Part shown: in pieces, positions 1 to 10,076 of the stretch | How positions within the stretch are numbered: position 1 is the first letter of the stretch | How the letters are laid out: every line of letters starts with the position of its first letter | DNA from: Streptomyces sp. NBC_00223 | GTDB taxonomy: Bacteria > Actinomycetota > Actinomycetes > Streptomycetales > Streptomycetaceae | Assembly (NCBI RefSeq): GCF_036199905.1 | Contig: NZ_CP108109.1 | Span: 1,922,001 to 1,986,000 of the forward strand | Reading direction: 5' to 3' | DNA: 64,000 nt | The notes under the pieces: model-generated | What the model saw: the letters and a program-made list of their open reading frames with translations, nothing else | Database searches by the model: none | Told to the model about the DNA's origin: nothing | Made by a program: the position numbers and the translations under genes

Positions 1-18
1 TTCCGCGCGGTGATACGC

Positions 19-570
19 CTACGCGACAATCGCTGTGGCCTTGGCGAATTCCTTCACCACGTCACCGGCCTGCTCCCCGCTGATCGCCGTTCCTTCCTGG
101 AGAAGGAAGTCCTCGGGAACATCCACCCGGATACACGCGGGTTTTCCGGCGACACGGAGCATGCCGACGCACGTATGGAAGTGATCTCCGGCGGCATTCC
201 GTTTGGCCTTTCCTGCCGACAGGTAGACGAATTCCTGCACGTCGGCGTCCGGAAGCATCAGGCTTTCGGGGATGAGGTTCCGGCAGCCCTGCGCACGCAT
301 CTGCTCCTGGCGACTTCGGAGCCGGGCGAGTTCCACCCGGAAGAGCGGTGCGCCACCCGGGCCGGAACCCCCGGAGCCCACGGAGCTCCGGGAGCCCGAA
401 CCATCGGACGACGACAGTTGCTTTCCGCCGGCGAAGCCCCACGCCAGGCAGGCGAGCGCCGCGACGTATGGGGCAGCCGACGAACTCATACCGAACAGCA
501 CTGCGGCGGCAACACTCACCACGAGCGCCGCCGTGGCGAGCGAGGCCACACCGGGGCGCAACTTGGACAT
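19..570 (-). CDS. Membrane-anchored hypothetical protein, possible partner of the Rhs protein
   Basis: I do not recognise a family. The 183-residue product has two adjacent hydrophobic stretches near the N-terminus (about residues 10-28 and 34-48), then a Ser/Gly-rich linker (about 52-72), then a soluble domain of about 110 residues with three cysteines. This suggests a membrane-tethered protein with one exposed domain. It starts 120 bp downstream of the stop of the giant Rhs gene on the same strand, where polymorphic toxin loci usually carry the immunity gene. Immunity to the Rhs C-terminus is therefore an inference from position and topology only. The ATG has GGA about 6 bases upstream. It may equally be an unrelated conserved Streptomyces membrane protein. 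Confidence 0.7.
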   Translation of the reverse strand: MSKLRPGVASLATAALVVSVAAAVLFGMSSSAAPYVAALACLAWGFAGGKQLSSSDGSGSRSSVGSGGSGPGGAPLFRVELARLRSRQEQMRAQGCRNLIPESLMLPDADVQEFVYLSAGKAKRNAAGDHFHTCVGMLRVAGKPACIRVDVPEDFLLQEGTAISGEQAGDVVKEFAKATAIVA

Positions 571-690
571 GGCATTCCTTAGGATTCGCGCTGCTTTTTT
601 CTACATTGTGCGCATGGAGAACACGGCCGACCCCGGGGAAGGTGATCCTACCCAGGGGCCGACCGCCGCGATCAACCGACCGTCAGCCGG

Positions 691-3600
691 TTACCGCAGG
701 TGACGCCACTTCCAGTTCATCTTCCACTTCATGACACGGAGTTTCATGCTGAGCCGGAACAGGGATGCGCGTCCGGCGTACTTCATCGCGACGGAGCCGC
801 CACCGCTCCACGCGGCGTTGCCCACCGCGCCCCACGCGATCGAGGAGGCGAAGTCGCGCTTGCGGAACTTCTTTCGGGAGAATCCCGTCTTGATCCCGTA
901 GTCCAGCGCTCCCCCAGCGGCTCCGTAGACCGCGCCGGCTGCGATGGCGCAGCCGATTCCCGCGCTGGCTCCGCAGAAGGCCGCGGCCCCGACTCCGGCG
1001 GCGACCCAGACGCTGACTCGCGCCGCTCTCTTGAAGAACTTGTGCCAACCGAATTGGCCATTGAGGTCGAAGCAGTTGATGGGGTCGGCGTTGCAGTACT
1101 CGTAGGCGTTGGCGTTGCCGCCGGTGACGGGGTCGGTGGACAGGAAGCGTCCGGTGGTGGGGTTGTAGAGGCGGACTCCCATGAGGATCACGCCCGTGAC
1201 GGTTTCGGACGAGCGCTGCTTCCCGCCGAGCCAAGAATAGCGAGTGGCCGGCTGGTCGGCGCGCGGGTTGCCGTATTCGTCGGAGTCGAGGACGGTCGGC
1301 GCGACGCCGGTGTCGGTGGGGAGTTGCAGGGTGATGTCGCCGTGGAGGTTGGCGAGTTGGAGGACGGTGCCGCCGGTTTTGGTGGTGGTGGCGGCGAGGT
1401 TTCCGTCGAGGCCGTCGACGTTGCGGGTCAGCGCTCCGGCGGTGTTCTCGGTGATCCAGCGAGGGTTGTCGGAGTCGTTGCCGTAGTGGTTGGTCTTGGA
1501 CGCGGTCTGGGTCCAGGTGCCGGTGTTGGCCTCGGTGGTGAAGGCGCGGAAACGCAGGGCCGAGTCGAGGGTCCAGGTCTGGCGCTGGGTGCCGGCGGTC
1601 TGCTGCTGGACGAGGTCGTTGGCGTAGTAGGCCAGTGTGCTGCCGGGCAGTGCGCTGGTGCGGCCGAAGGCGTCGTAGGTGTAGCCGGTGGTCACCAGGC
1701 GGTCGGCGGTGTCGTAGGTGCTGGTGGTTGTGGTGGCGCCGGTGGTGGTGCAGTCGGCGTCAGGGGCGGCGACAGCGGTGGCCAGGGTCTTGCGGTTGGT
1801 GTTCTTGTCGAAGGTGTAGGTGCGGGTGGTGCAGACCGCGTCGGTGCTGGTGTCCTGGACCTGGGTGAGGCGGCCGGTCTTGTCGTAGGTGTAGTTCTGC
1901 GAGGCCGTGACACCGGGAGTGCCGGTGTGGGTGGCGTCCTGGCCGTGGACGGTCTCGGTGACGGTGTCGGAGACCAGCACGGTGCCGTCGCTGGTACGGG
2001 TGTACAGCCGGCTGGTGGCCTGGCCGGCGGGGTCGTGGTCCTCGGTCATGGTGTAACCGCCGGGCAGGCCCTGGCTGTTCACCGTGCCGTCGGCGTCGTA
2101 GGCCGCGGTGACCGCGCCGGCGATCGAGTCGGTGACCTTCGTGGTCAGCCCGCGCGGGTCGAGCGCGGTGTCGTAGGTGTAGGTGGTGGTCGACGGCACG
2201 TTGTCGGTGACCGTGACCGGGCGGTCCAGGGCGTCGTACTGGGTGCTGGTGGTCCCGCCGTCGGCGTCGGCGTAGGACATCTGCCGGCCGAGCTGGTCGT
2301 AGGTCTTGGTGATCGTGCCGCCGGCGGTGGAGGTCTGCTTGAACGCCTGGCCCGTGGCGGCGTCGTAGGACGTGGTCACCGCCGGGACGGCCGTGCCCAC
2401 TCCGCCGGTGATCGTGACGGTGGTCGGACGCCCGGCGCTGTCGTACGCGTTGGTGGTCGTACGCGTCACGGAGTTGGCGGTCTCGGTGACCTTGGTGGTC
2501 TGGCCGAAGAGCCCGTACTCGGTCGTGGTGGTGGGCAGTTGGGTGGGGTTGGTGCCGCCGCCGGTGATGGCGGCCGCCGGGCCGGTCTGGCAGACCGCGT
2601 CGGCCCACTCCGGCTTGGCGCCGCAGGTGCCGGTGCCGTCACCGGTGTAGTACGTGGTCACCGTGGCCCCGGCATCGCTGCCGGTGGAGGCGGGCAGGGT
2701 GGTCTTCGTGACCCGACCCTGGTCGTCGTAGGCGGTCGTGGTGGTGATCGCCAGGCCGCCGGGGTCCTTGGTGACGGAGGTGGGCAGGCCCTTGACCCAG
2801 TCGTAGACCGTCGAGGTCACCCGCGGATCGGCGGTCAGGTCGGGGAAGGACCGCACCTGGGCGGAGACGGTTTCCTTGGTGACTTGGTCCTTGACGGTGG
2901 CGGTGCCGTCGGTCGGGCGGCCGGTGTCGTACTCCTTGACACTGTGCTGGCGGGCCGTGACCTGGGTACCGGCGGTCGCGACGGTGGTGGAGCCGCTGAC
3001 CAGGTTCGCCGCCAGGGTGATCTGGTGCAGCGGCCCGTAGGTGTCGGTCTCGCGCTGACCGTCGGCGCTGAACACCGAGACGGACGAGAGCAGTTGGGCG
3101 CGCTCACCGGTGGACAGGGCGTTGATGCCCAGGTCGGTCAGGGCGTCCTTCTGCGCCTGCGTGGTGCCCAGGGCGAGTTCGCGGTTGGCGGCCGTCAGGG
3201 TACGGACGGTGTTGCCGTACCGGTCGTACTCGGTGACCGTGATGTGCTTGCCCGGGGTGGCGGTGTCGACCTCCTGCGCGGAGGCGTTGAGGTAGTGGAC
3301 GGTGGCGCGGGTGTAGGCGCCCGAGGTGAGGGTGGTGCCGTCGCTGGAGGCGGGGACCTGGTCGGGCGGGAAGACAGCGGTGGCGTCGGTGGGCAGATCG
3401 CTCTGGCCCCATGAGGCCCTGGCCGTCGGCCCGAGGTCGTTCGGTGCCGCGCTGCCGGTCAGCGGCACGCCGTAGACGACCGTGGTGGACGCGGTGCCGT
3501 TGGTCGTGGAAGCACTGCCCGGCGTGAGAGTCGGGCGGGACGCCTTGAGGAGCATGCCGTCACCGGCGGTGGGGCTGGAGCCGGCCTGACCGTAGGTGAA

Positions 3601-6600
3601 GGTCCAGGGCAGCTGGCCGGGCGGGGTCAGGGTGGTGACGTGCCCGGCGGTGTCATAGGCGTAGGCGGTCTTGAGCGCGGGTGAGATCCGCGGGTCCCAC
3701 TGCTCGCGCAGCCTGCCCGTGTTGTCATACGCGTACTGAGCCACGGTGGTGGCGGTGGACGCGGTCGCGCCGGGGGCGGTGGCCCACAGCTTGATCGTGG
3801 AGACCTGGCCGGTGTAGTCGCCGAAGACCGTGGCGGTGGCCGTGGTGGAGGTCGCGTAGCCGAACTCCAGAACCCGGCAGCCCCTGGCCGCCGGGGCCGC
3901 GTCGCACGCCGCCAGCGTGGTGGCCGTGGTCGCGGCGATGACCCGCTTCGGGCGGGCCAGCGTCTTGCCGCCCACGACCACAGCCTCGGAGACCACCTTG
4001 GTCGTCGAGTTGGCCAGACCGTCCAGCAGAGAACTGGTCACCGTCCAGGTGGTGGCCGCGGCGGCGACCTTGGAGAAGACCGTCACCGTGCCCTCGGTGT
4101 CCGAGAGAGTGAAGTCACCGGAGGCGAACGCACCGGTCAGGGTCAGATCCTCCGAACCGGTCTCCGGCACCCACGCGCTGCCCGCCGACTTCGCGGTGAA
4201 CTTGACCGTGTCGCCATCGACCGTGACCACGTCCAGTGACGTGGCGGAAGACTTGCGGATCTCGGTGTAGTCCGAATCCGTGGCGTCTGCGACCGTTCCC
4301 GACAGCCACTCCTTACCGAAGATCGGCACCTGCCCGTCCAGACCCGTACCAGCCTGCGGCGAACGCGACGACGCCGTACGCGTCACAGTCATGCCATAGA
4401 ACGACGCGTCCGTGCCGGACAGGGTGAAGTCGCCGGTGAGCAGGTTCACCGAACCCGGACCCGCGCTCTCGGAGGCCGCGCCGTCGGCGTTGCGGTCCAC
4501 GGTCACGCTGATCGGATCCGAGGAGACCGGGCTGCCGGTGCCGGTGAAGTCCGCGCGGAGCTGGACAGCGCCGTCGGGGTCGACCGTGGAGGTGGCGTTC
4601 CAGACCAGTTGCGGGCTCTTCCCGGCGGTCAGCGCGACCGGCCAGGAGGCCAGCGGTGTACCCGCGTTGGTGACATCACCGGCCGGGACCGGGGCCCAGG
4701 TGTCGGCGTCACCGCGCCGCCAGGAGAACGTCACCGCGCTGTACTTCGCCCCATCAGCCTCAGCCGCCAGCGGCACACGCGCGGCGGTACGGGTCCCGTC
4801 ATCCGGGAGCGTGACCCCGCCCGGGCCGACGTGGAAGGTGTACGAGATCGCCTCGGACTTGTTCTCCGCCTTGTCCGTGGCCCGCACCTGAAGGGTGTTG
4901 GTGCCGGCCTTGGCCGGGGTGACGTTGAAGTTCACCGGCGTCGTCGTGCCGCCGGTGGCGACCTTCGTCCACGTCGTACCGTCCAGCGACCACTCGACAC
5001 CGTTCTGGTCACCCGAAGGCGGCGTCGCGGTGAACTTGCCAGACTGACCGGCGCCCTTGACCCAACTGGAGGACGGATAGTCCGTCGAGGTCACGGACGT
5101 GGGCGCCGAGGGCGCGGCAGTGTCCACCGTGAACAGCGTCCACGGGCCCCAGCCGACGCTGTAGTGCGTGCCGTCATACGACGTGGAGCGGAACTTGTAG
5201 GTCTTGCCGTTGGTCAGCAGCCCGCTCGGTACGGTCACCGACAGCGGTTTGCCCGCCGGGCCGAACGCCGAGGCGATGTTCGAGCCGACCTGGGTGTTCG
5301 TCGCGTTGTCGTAGACCTGGAACGTCGACTGGACCTTGTCATTGTTCGGGTCGGCGAACGTGTCCCGCAGCGTCGGCGTCGTCGTGTTCACAAACCACGT
5401 GCCGGCGGTGTCCTTGAAGAACGGCGGACCGGCCTGCGGGTCGGTACCGTTGCGCGGCCGGTAGTTGTACGTCACCACCAGCTTCGGCGGATTCGAGGCC
5501 GCGTTCGCGGAGTTGAAACGCTTCCACTGCGCCACCACCGTCTCCGACGACGCCCGCAAACCCATCCCCGACGTGGCGTTCTGCGCCGACGCCCACACCT
5601 GCGCCAGCGTCGTCACATCGGCGTTGACCCACCCGTCAGGCGCCGACGTGCACGCCGGATTGCCCCGGGTCTCCGTCGAGGTCGCCTCCTTCTCGTTCCA
5701 CGCCGGCTGCGCGGTCCACCGCGAGGACGTGGACGCCTTGCCCGCCGCCCACACCTCCCACGGATACGCCTTGCAGTCCGTGTTGCCCGAGTGGAAGTTC
5801 CACAGACTCAACTTCGCCGCCGACACCAGGGCATTGGAGAACGGCGCCGTGTTCCACGTGATGAACGACCGCGCGGTACGCGGCGTCCCGTCCGAGTTCG
5901 TCGTGCCCGGGTTGCCCAGATCCAGCTCGGTGTCCGTGGACTCGTCCACCGTCACACCCTGCTGCACATACGTGTCGAACACATTCGACATCGACCCCGT
6001 CGACGGGTCCACCGTCACCGGGAACACCGTCGCCGGATCCGCCAGGAACGCCGCATCCGGGGTGAAGACCAGATCCAGGGCGCCCCTGTCCTTCACCACC
6101 TCCAGCTTCACCGGCGCCTGACGGGTGTGCAGACCCGAGACCGGATCAACGGTCGCGTCCCACATCACCGGCGCCGGCATCACCGCCTGCTTACGCCCCT
6201 TGGCGTCGGTGAACAGCACACTGCCGTCCGCCTGCAGGGCCGCCGTCAGACCGCGCGCCTTCAACGGCAGCGTATACACGTAATCGTTTGCGGCCGGGCG
6301 CCGGTTGATGTCCACGAACTGCTCGAACCCGGTACGCGTCGCCTCCACGACCACATCCGCACCCGGCACCGCGTCCGGATACGTCGCCCGCGTGCCCTCC
6401 AGCACCGGCTCGGGCAGACCGCCCTTCCACTGCAACGTGATCTGCCGCTCACCACTGCCCAGCGTCACCAGATCCCGCGCGGGGGCGGTCCTCTCCGCCG
6501 CCAGCGACCGCACGACGCTCCCGCCACCACCGGCCAGCCGCAGACCACGCGGATGACCCTTCGGCGCCACACTGCCATCAGCGGCCGCCACCAGGTCCAG

Positions 6601-6957
6601 ATCCACCGGACGCCACGAGCCGCCCTCCTCGAACCGCACCGGCCCCGCACTGATCTCACTCGTCAGCGAACCATCAGCGTTCACCCACGTCGTCGACGTC
6701 TCCGACCGCTCCGAGAGCGCCTCCACCCGCCGACCCGACAACCGCGCAGCGACCCGCGCCGACGGAATATCAGCCGCCGAACTCGCATAAACCGCGGCCT
6801 GCTCCGCCGGCTTGTCAGGAGCGGCGACCGCCGCCTCCGCGCCCCCCAGCGCGCCGACCGCCAGTGCCATCACCAGCACCGCCGACACCGACCGCTTCGA
6901 ACCCCATCCCGAACCGGGCCAGGCGCGACCGCGCCAGACCCCCCCACGCCCATCCAT
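691..6957 (-). CDS. Secreted Rhs/YD-repeat protein with DNRLRE domain and variable C-terminus
   Basis: A 2088-residue polymorphic-toxin-like protein. The ATG follows GGAGGG. The N-terminus is basic with a hydrophobic core ending near AAVAAP, which fits a secretion signal. A DNRLRE-type domain lies at about 320-500, followed by Ig-like segments and many YD repeats from about 1070 (YDNTGR, YDDQGR, YDSAGR, YDQLGR, YDKTGR, YDAFGR). The Rhs core motif GVRLYNPTTGRFLSTDPV is at about 1930. In this family the repeats form a shell enclosing the C-terminal toxin, released by cleavage near the core motif. The last 120 or so residues are not a toxin I recognise: a Gly/Ala-rich hydrophobic stretch, a Lys/Arg-rich stretch, then a Trp/Lys/Met-rich basic tail. 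The next gene downstream may encode immunity. The reading frame looks intact. Confidence 0.93.
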   Translation of the reverse strand: MDGRGGVWRGRAWPGSGWGSKRSVSAVLVMALAVGALGGAEAAVAAPDKPAEQAAVYASSAADIPSARVAARLSGRRVEALSERSETSTTWVNADGSLTSEISAGPVRFEEGGSWRPVDLDLVAAADGSVAPKGHPRGLRLAGGGGSVVRSLAAERTAPARDLVTLGSGERQITLQWKGGLPEPVLEGTRATYPDAVPGADVVVEATRTGFEQFVDINRRPAANDYVYTLPLKARGLTAALQADGSVLFTDAKGRKQAVMPAPVMWDATVDPVSGLHTRQAPVKLEVVKDRGALDLVFTPDAAFLADPATVFPVTVDPSTGSMSNVFDTYVQQGVTVDESTDTELDLGNPGTTNSDGTPRTARSFITWNTAPFSNALVSAAKLSLWNFHSGNTDCKAYPWEVWAAGKASTSSRWTAQPAWNEKEATSTETRGNPACTSAPDGWVNADVTTLAQVWASAQNATSGMGLRASSETVVAQWKRFNSANAASNPPKLVVTYNYRPRNGTDPQAGPPFFKDTAGTWFVNTTTPTLRDTFADPNNDKVQSTFQVYDNATNTQVGSNIASAFGPAGKPLSVTVPSGLLTNGKTYKFRSTSYDGTHYSVGWGPWTLFTVDTAAPSAPTSVTSTDYPSSSWVKGAGQSGKFTATPPSGDQNGVEWSLDGTTWTKVATGGTTTPVNFNVTPAKAGTNTLQVRATDKAENKSEAISYTFHVGPGGVTLPDDGTRTAARVPLAAEADGAKYSAVTFSWRRGDADTWAPVPAGDVTNAGTPLASWPVALTAGKSPQLVWNATSTVDPDGAVQLRADFTGTGSPVSSDPISVTVDRNADGAASESAGPGSVNLLTGDFTLSGTDASFYGMTVTRTASSRSPQAGTGLDGQVPIFGKEWLSGTVADATDSDYTEIRKSSATSLDVVTVDGDTVKFTAKSAGSAWVPETGSEDLTLTGAFASGDFTLSDTEGTVTVFSKVAAAATTWTVTSSLLDGLANSTTKVVSEAVVVGGKTLARPKRVIAATTATTLAACDAAPAARGCRVLEFGYATSTTATATVFGDYTGQVSTIKLWATAPGATASTATTVAQYAYDNTGRLREQWDPRISPALKTAYAYDTAGHVTTLTPPGQLPWTFTYGQAGSSPTAGDGMLLKASRPTLTPGSASTTNGTASTTVVYGVPLTGSAAPNDLGPTARASWGQSDLPTDATAVFPPDQVPASSDGTTLTSGAYTRATVHYLNASAQEVDTATPGKHITVTEYDRYGNTVRTLTAANRELALGTTQAQKDALTDLGINALSTGERAQLLSSVSVFSADGQRETDTYGPLHQITLAANLVSGSTTVATAGTQVTARQHSVKEYDTGRPTDGTATVKDQVTKETVSAQVRSFPDLTADPRVTSTVYDWVKGLPTSVTKDPGGLAITTTTAYDDQGRVTKTTLPASTGSDAGATVTTYYTGDGTGTCGAKPEWADAVCQTGPAAAITGGGTNPTQLPTTTTEYGLFGQTTKVTETANSVTRTTTNAYDSAGRPTTVTITGGVGTAVPAVTTSYDAATGQAFKQTSTAGGTITKTYDQLGRQMSYADADGGTTSTQYDALDRPVTVTDNVPSTTTYTYDTALDPRGLTTKVTDSIAGAVTAAYDADGTVNSQGLPGGYTMTEDHDPAGQATSRLYTRTSDGTVLVSDTVTETVHGQDATHTGTPGVTASQNYTYDKTGRLTQVQDTSTDAVCTTRTYTFDKNTNRKTLATAVAAPDADCTTTGATTTTSTYDTADRLVTTGYTYDAFGRTSALPGSTLAYYANDLVQQQTAGTQRQTWTLDSALRFRAFTTEANTGTWTQTASKTNHYGNDSDNPRWITENTAGALTRNVDGLDGNLAATTTKTGGTVLQLANLHGDITLQLPTDTGVAPTVLDSDEYGNPRADQPATRYSWLGGKQRSSETVTGVILMGVRLYNPTTGRFLSTDPVTGGNANAYEYCNADPINCFDLNGQFGWHKFFKRAARVSVWVAAGVGAAAFCGASAGIGCAIAAGAVYGAAGGALDYGIKTGFSRKKFRKRDFASSIAWGAVGNAAWSGGGSVAMKYAGRASLFRLSMKLRVMKWKMNWKWRHLR

Positions 6958-7391
6958 GAACCCTCCAGAATCTCCACAGCTCCCTCACATGGAGCCGACG
7001 AGAGCAGACACTAGAGATCACCAAAAGAGGACAAGACGGATGATCCAAGCTGTAGCGAACCTATGAGCCTCCTGTGAATACCAAGTCTTTACCTTTCGGT
7101 GAAATCCCGACCTGATTCGGAACGAGTGGCCTGAATCAGCACCATACAAAGGGGACGACTCGCCTTCACCGATTCGGCCACGGACCTACGCTGCGACCCG
7201 ATGTCGTCTTGACTCTCGGGGCTTCCCGCACCGGACTGCCCGCCGCCCCCGCGCTACGGCGGCGGGGTCCGGTGGACGTGAGGGCGGTCTCAGGGGGGTT
7301 CCTCTTTCCGGACGCGGCCGCCCGTGCCAGCATGGAAGTGATCCGGGGACGCCGTCAGGGCGCCTCGAGATGACATGAAGGAGCCGTCACC
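6958..7391. other. Divergent intergenic region between Rhs gene and panB
   Basis: 434 bp without a gene. Roughly 7000-7160 is clearly less GC-rich than the surroundings, which fits promoters for the two divergent genes. A good ribosome binding site for panB, AAGGAG, lies at 7378-7383. I see no recognisable operator or repeat. Confidence 0.6.
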
Positions 7392-8321
<930 letters not shown>

Positions 8322-8327
8322 GCACGA

Positions 8328-8357
8328 GCGGGCTGGGCGCCCACGCGCCCAGCCCGC
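8328..8357 (+). terminator. Hairpin terminator after panB
   Basis: Perfect 13-bp inverted repeat (GCGGGCTGGGCGC and its complement) with a 4-base loop, starting 6 bases after the panB stop. There is no U-tract, as is usual in Streptomyces. A low-complexity run rich in 'CGCACCC' follows to about 8410. Confidence 0.75.
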
Positions 8358-8628
8358 ACCCCCGCACCCCGCAACCCGCAACCCCGCACCCGCACCCGCA
8401 CCCGCACCACCCCGTACCCACCGCACCACCCCGTGGGGCCCGGTCCGTCCGGGCCCCACCGGCGTTTTGAGACATCCGGCCACCTCCTCCGTATAGGTGG
8501 GTGAACGCCCCTCGCGGCGGCCGCCCTCACCTGTGGAAGTCCCCCCATGGCCCGTTCCCCCGCACCAGATGTCTCGGCCCGCGATACACCGACTCGACCA
8601 GGGGCGACGGGTACGGAAGGATGCCGCC

Positions 8629-9180
8629 GTGGATGGACCCCCCCTGGAACCTCCAGAACCGGCCGGTTCGGTTCCGGAGGAGGAACTCATGCGGGCGCTG
8701 TACCGGGAACACTCCGGCGCCCTTTTCGCCTACGTGCTGCGACTCGTCGCCGGCGACCGCTACTTGGCCGAGGACGTCGTGCAGGAGACGCTGCTGCGCG
8801 CCTGGAAGAGCGCGTCGCGGCTCGATCCGGCGGCCAGGTCGCTGCGGCCGTGGCTGGTGACGGTCGCCCGCCGCATAGTCATCGACGGACACCGCAGCAG
8901 ACTGTCGCGTCCGCAGGAGTCCTCCCCCGCCGCCCTGGAGCAATTGCCCGCCCAGGACGAACTGGAGCGTTCACTGCGGCTGATGACGATCTCGGACGCC
9001 CTTCAGGACCTGTCCGCCGCACACCGCGAGGCCCTGGTGGAGACCTACTTCCGCGGCCGCACGGTCAACGAGGCGGCGGACGAACTCGGGCTGCCACCCG
9101 GCACCGTACGGTCCCGGGTGTTCTACGGGCTGCGCGCTCTGCGGAACGCGCTGGAGGAGAGAGGGGTGACCCCTTCATGA
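8629..9180 (+). CDS. ECF RNA polymerase sigma factor
   Basis: Group 4 sigma factor that directs RNA polymerase to a small stress or envelope regulon. Region 2 is visible at about residues 15-85 (ALYREHSGALFAYVLRL, AEDVVQETLLRAW, RPWLVTVARR) and region 4 at about 115-175 (LSAAHREALVETYFRGRTVNEAADELGLPPGTVRSRV). I chose the GTG at 8629 because GGAAGG lies 8 bases before it; an upstream in-frame ATG at 8497 would add 44 Pro-rich residues with no family similarity. The protein is then 183 residues, normal for the family. The stop overlaps the start of the anti-sigma gene (ATGA), so the two are translationally coupled. Confidence 0.93.
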   Translation: MDGPPLEPPEPAGSVPEEELMRALYREHSGALFAYVLRLVAGDRYLAEDVVQETLLRAWKSASRLDPAARSLRPWLVTVARRIVIDGHRSRLSRPQESSPAALEQLPAQDELERSLRLMTISDALQDLSAAHREALVETYFRGRTVNEAADELGLPPGTVRSRVFYGLRALRNALEERGVTPS

Positions 9181-9851
9181 CGCCACATATGGACGTGGGC
9201 GTCTATCTGCTCGGTGTGCTCGACGACTCGGAGATGGCCAAGTTCGAGGCACATCTCGCCGAGTGCGAGCAGTGCGGCAGGGAACTGGACGAACTCAGCG
9301 GCCTGTTGCCGATCCTGAGCGAGATCCGGGACGACGGCATCGGGTACGAGGAGCCGCCCAGCGGCGAGGCGATGCTCGACCGGCTGCTCGACCAGGTCCG
9401 ACGGGAACGCAAGGCCCGCAGGCGCAGACGGCTGCTGCTCACCGCGGTGGCCGCCGTCCTGGTCGTCGGCGGGCCGGCCGTCGCCGTGCACGACTTCGTC
9501 GGCGGCTCCCCCGCGCCGGCGCCCGCCTTCGCCCGCGACCGGCACACGGCCAGCAATCCGGCCACCGGCGCCTCCGCCGAGGTCGGGGTCGCCGACAAAG
9601 GGTGGGGCAGCGTCGTGGACCTGCGGCTCACGGGCGTACGCGGCCCGCTGACCTGCAGCCTGATCGCGGTCGGCCAGGACGGCAGCTGGCAGACGGTGGC
9701 CACCTGGTCCGTACCCGACACCGGGTACGGCACCGACGCCCAGCCCCATCCGCTCACCGTGCAGGGGGCGTCCGGTTTCCACAAGGACGCCATCAGCCAC
9801 TTCGATGTCCGCGCAAACGATGGAAAGCTCCTGGTCAGCGTCCCGACTTGA
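9177..9851 (+). CDS. Zinc-binding anti-sigma factor, single-pass membrane protein
   Basis: Cognate anti-sigma factor of the preceding ECF sigma, translationally coupled by ATGA. The N-terminal 60 residues form a ZAS/zf-HC2 domain with the H-x3-C-x2-C motif (HLAECEQC) and the usual helix GVYLLGVLDDSE in front. A basic stretch (RKARRRRR) precedes one transmembrane segment at about 86-102, then an extracytoplasmic domain of about 120 residues with two cysteines of unknown ligand. By family knowledge the ZAS domain sequesters the sigma factor and the outer domain senses an envelope or redox cue; the signal cannot be read from sequence. Length 224 residues. Confidence 0.92.
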   Translation: MTPHMDVGVYLLGVLDDSEMAKFEAHLAECEQCGRELDELSGLLPILSEIRDDGIGYEEPPSGEAMLDRLLDQVRRERKARRRRRLLLTAVAAVLVVGGPAVAVHDFVGGSPAPAPAFARDRHTASNPATGASAEVGVADKGWGSVVDLRLTGVRGPLTCSLIAVGQDGSWQTVATWSVPDTGYGTDAQPHPLTVQGASGFHKDAISHFDVRANDGKLLVSVPT

Positions 9852-10003
9852 CGTGAAGCAGCGCTCGGGACCAGCCCGCGGGACCCGCCATCCTCCGCCG
9901 GCCCGCCCCCCGAACCGCCACCGGACCGCCGCCCTCCCGGCCCGGATCGCCGTACGGACCGCTCCCTCCCCCCACATCCCGCCGATCCGCCCCCGATCCG
10001 TCA

Positions 10004-10042
10004 CCGATATCCCGCCGACAGCCTCGGTCGGCGGGATATCGG
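10004..10042. promoter_or_regulatory. Perfect 15-bp inverted repeat upstream of drug-efflux ABC operon
   Basis: Two perfect 15-bp arms (left arm CCGATATCCCGCCGA at 10004-10018, right arm 10028-10042) with a 9-base spacer, 34 bp before the ABC ATPase start. Part of the half-site (CATCCCGCCGATC) recurs at about 9974-9986. The symmetry and position suit a repressor operator, for example TetR- or PadR-type as common for drrAB-like pairs. No such regulator gene is adjacent. An RNA hairpin is the alternative. Confidence 0.6.
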
Positions 10043-10076
10043 CGCGATGTCGGTGGGGCCCGGCATCGTGGTGGTC

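Noticed and set aside
700..3414. A 904-codon plus-strand open frame rich in Gly, Val and Asp opposite the Rhs gene
   Set aside because: It is the complement of the YD-repeat region; composition (GVGVGG, VVGRG) is an artefact of GC-biased codons, and the minus-strand frame has real domains.
8360..8410. CGCACCC-rich run after panB as a regulatory repeat
   Set aside because: Irregular unit length with no conserved spacing, directly behind a terminator; ordinary low-complexity GC sequence.
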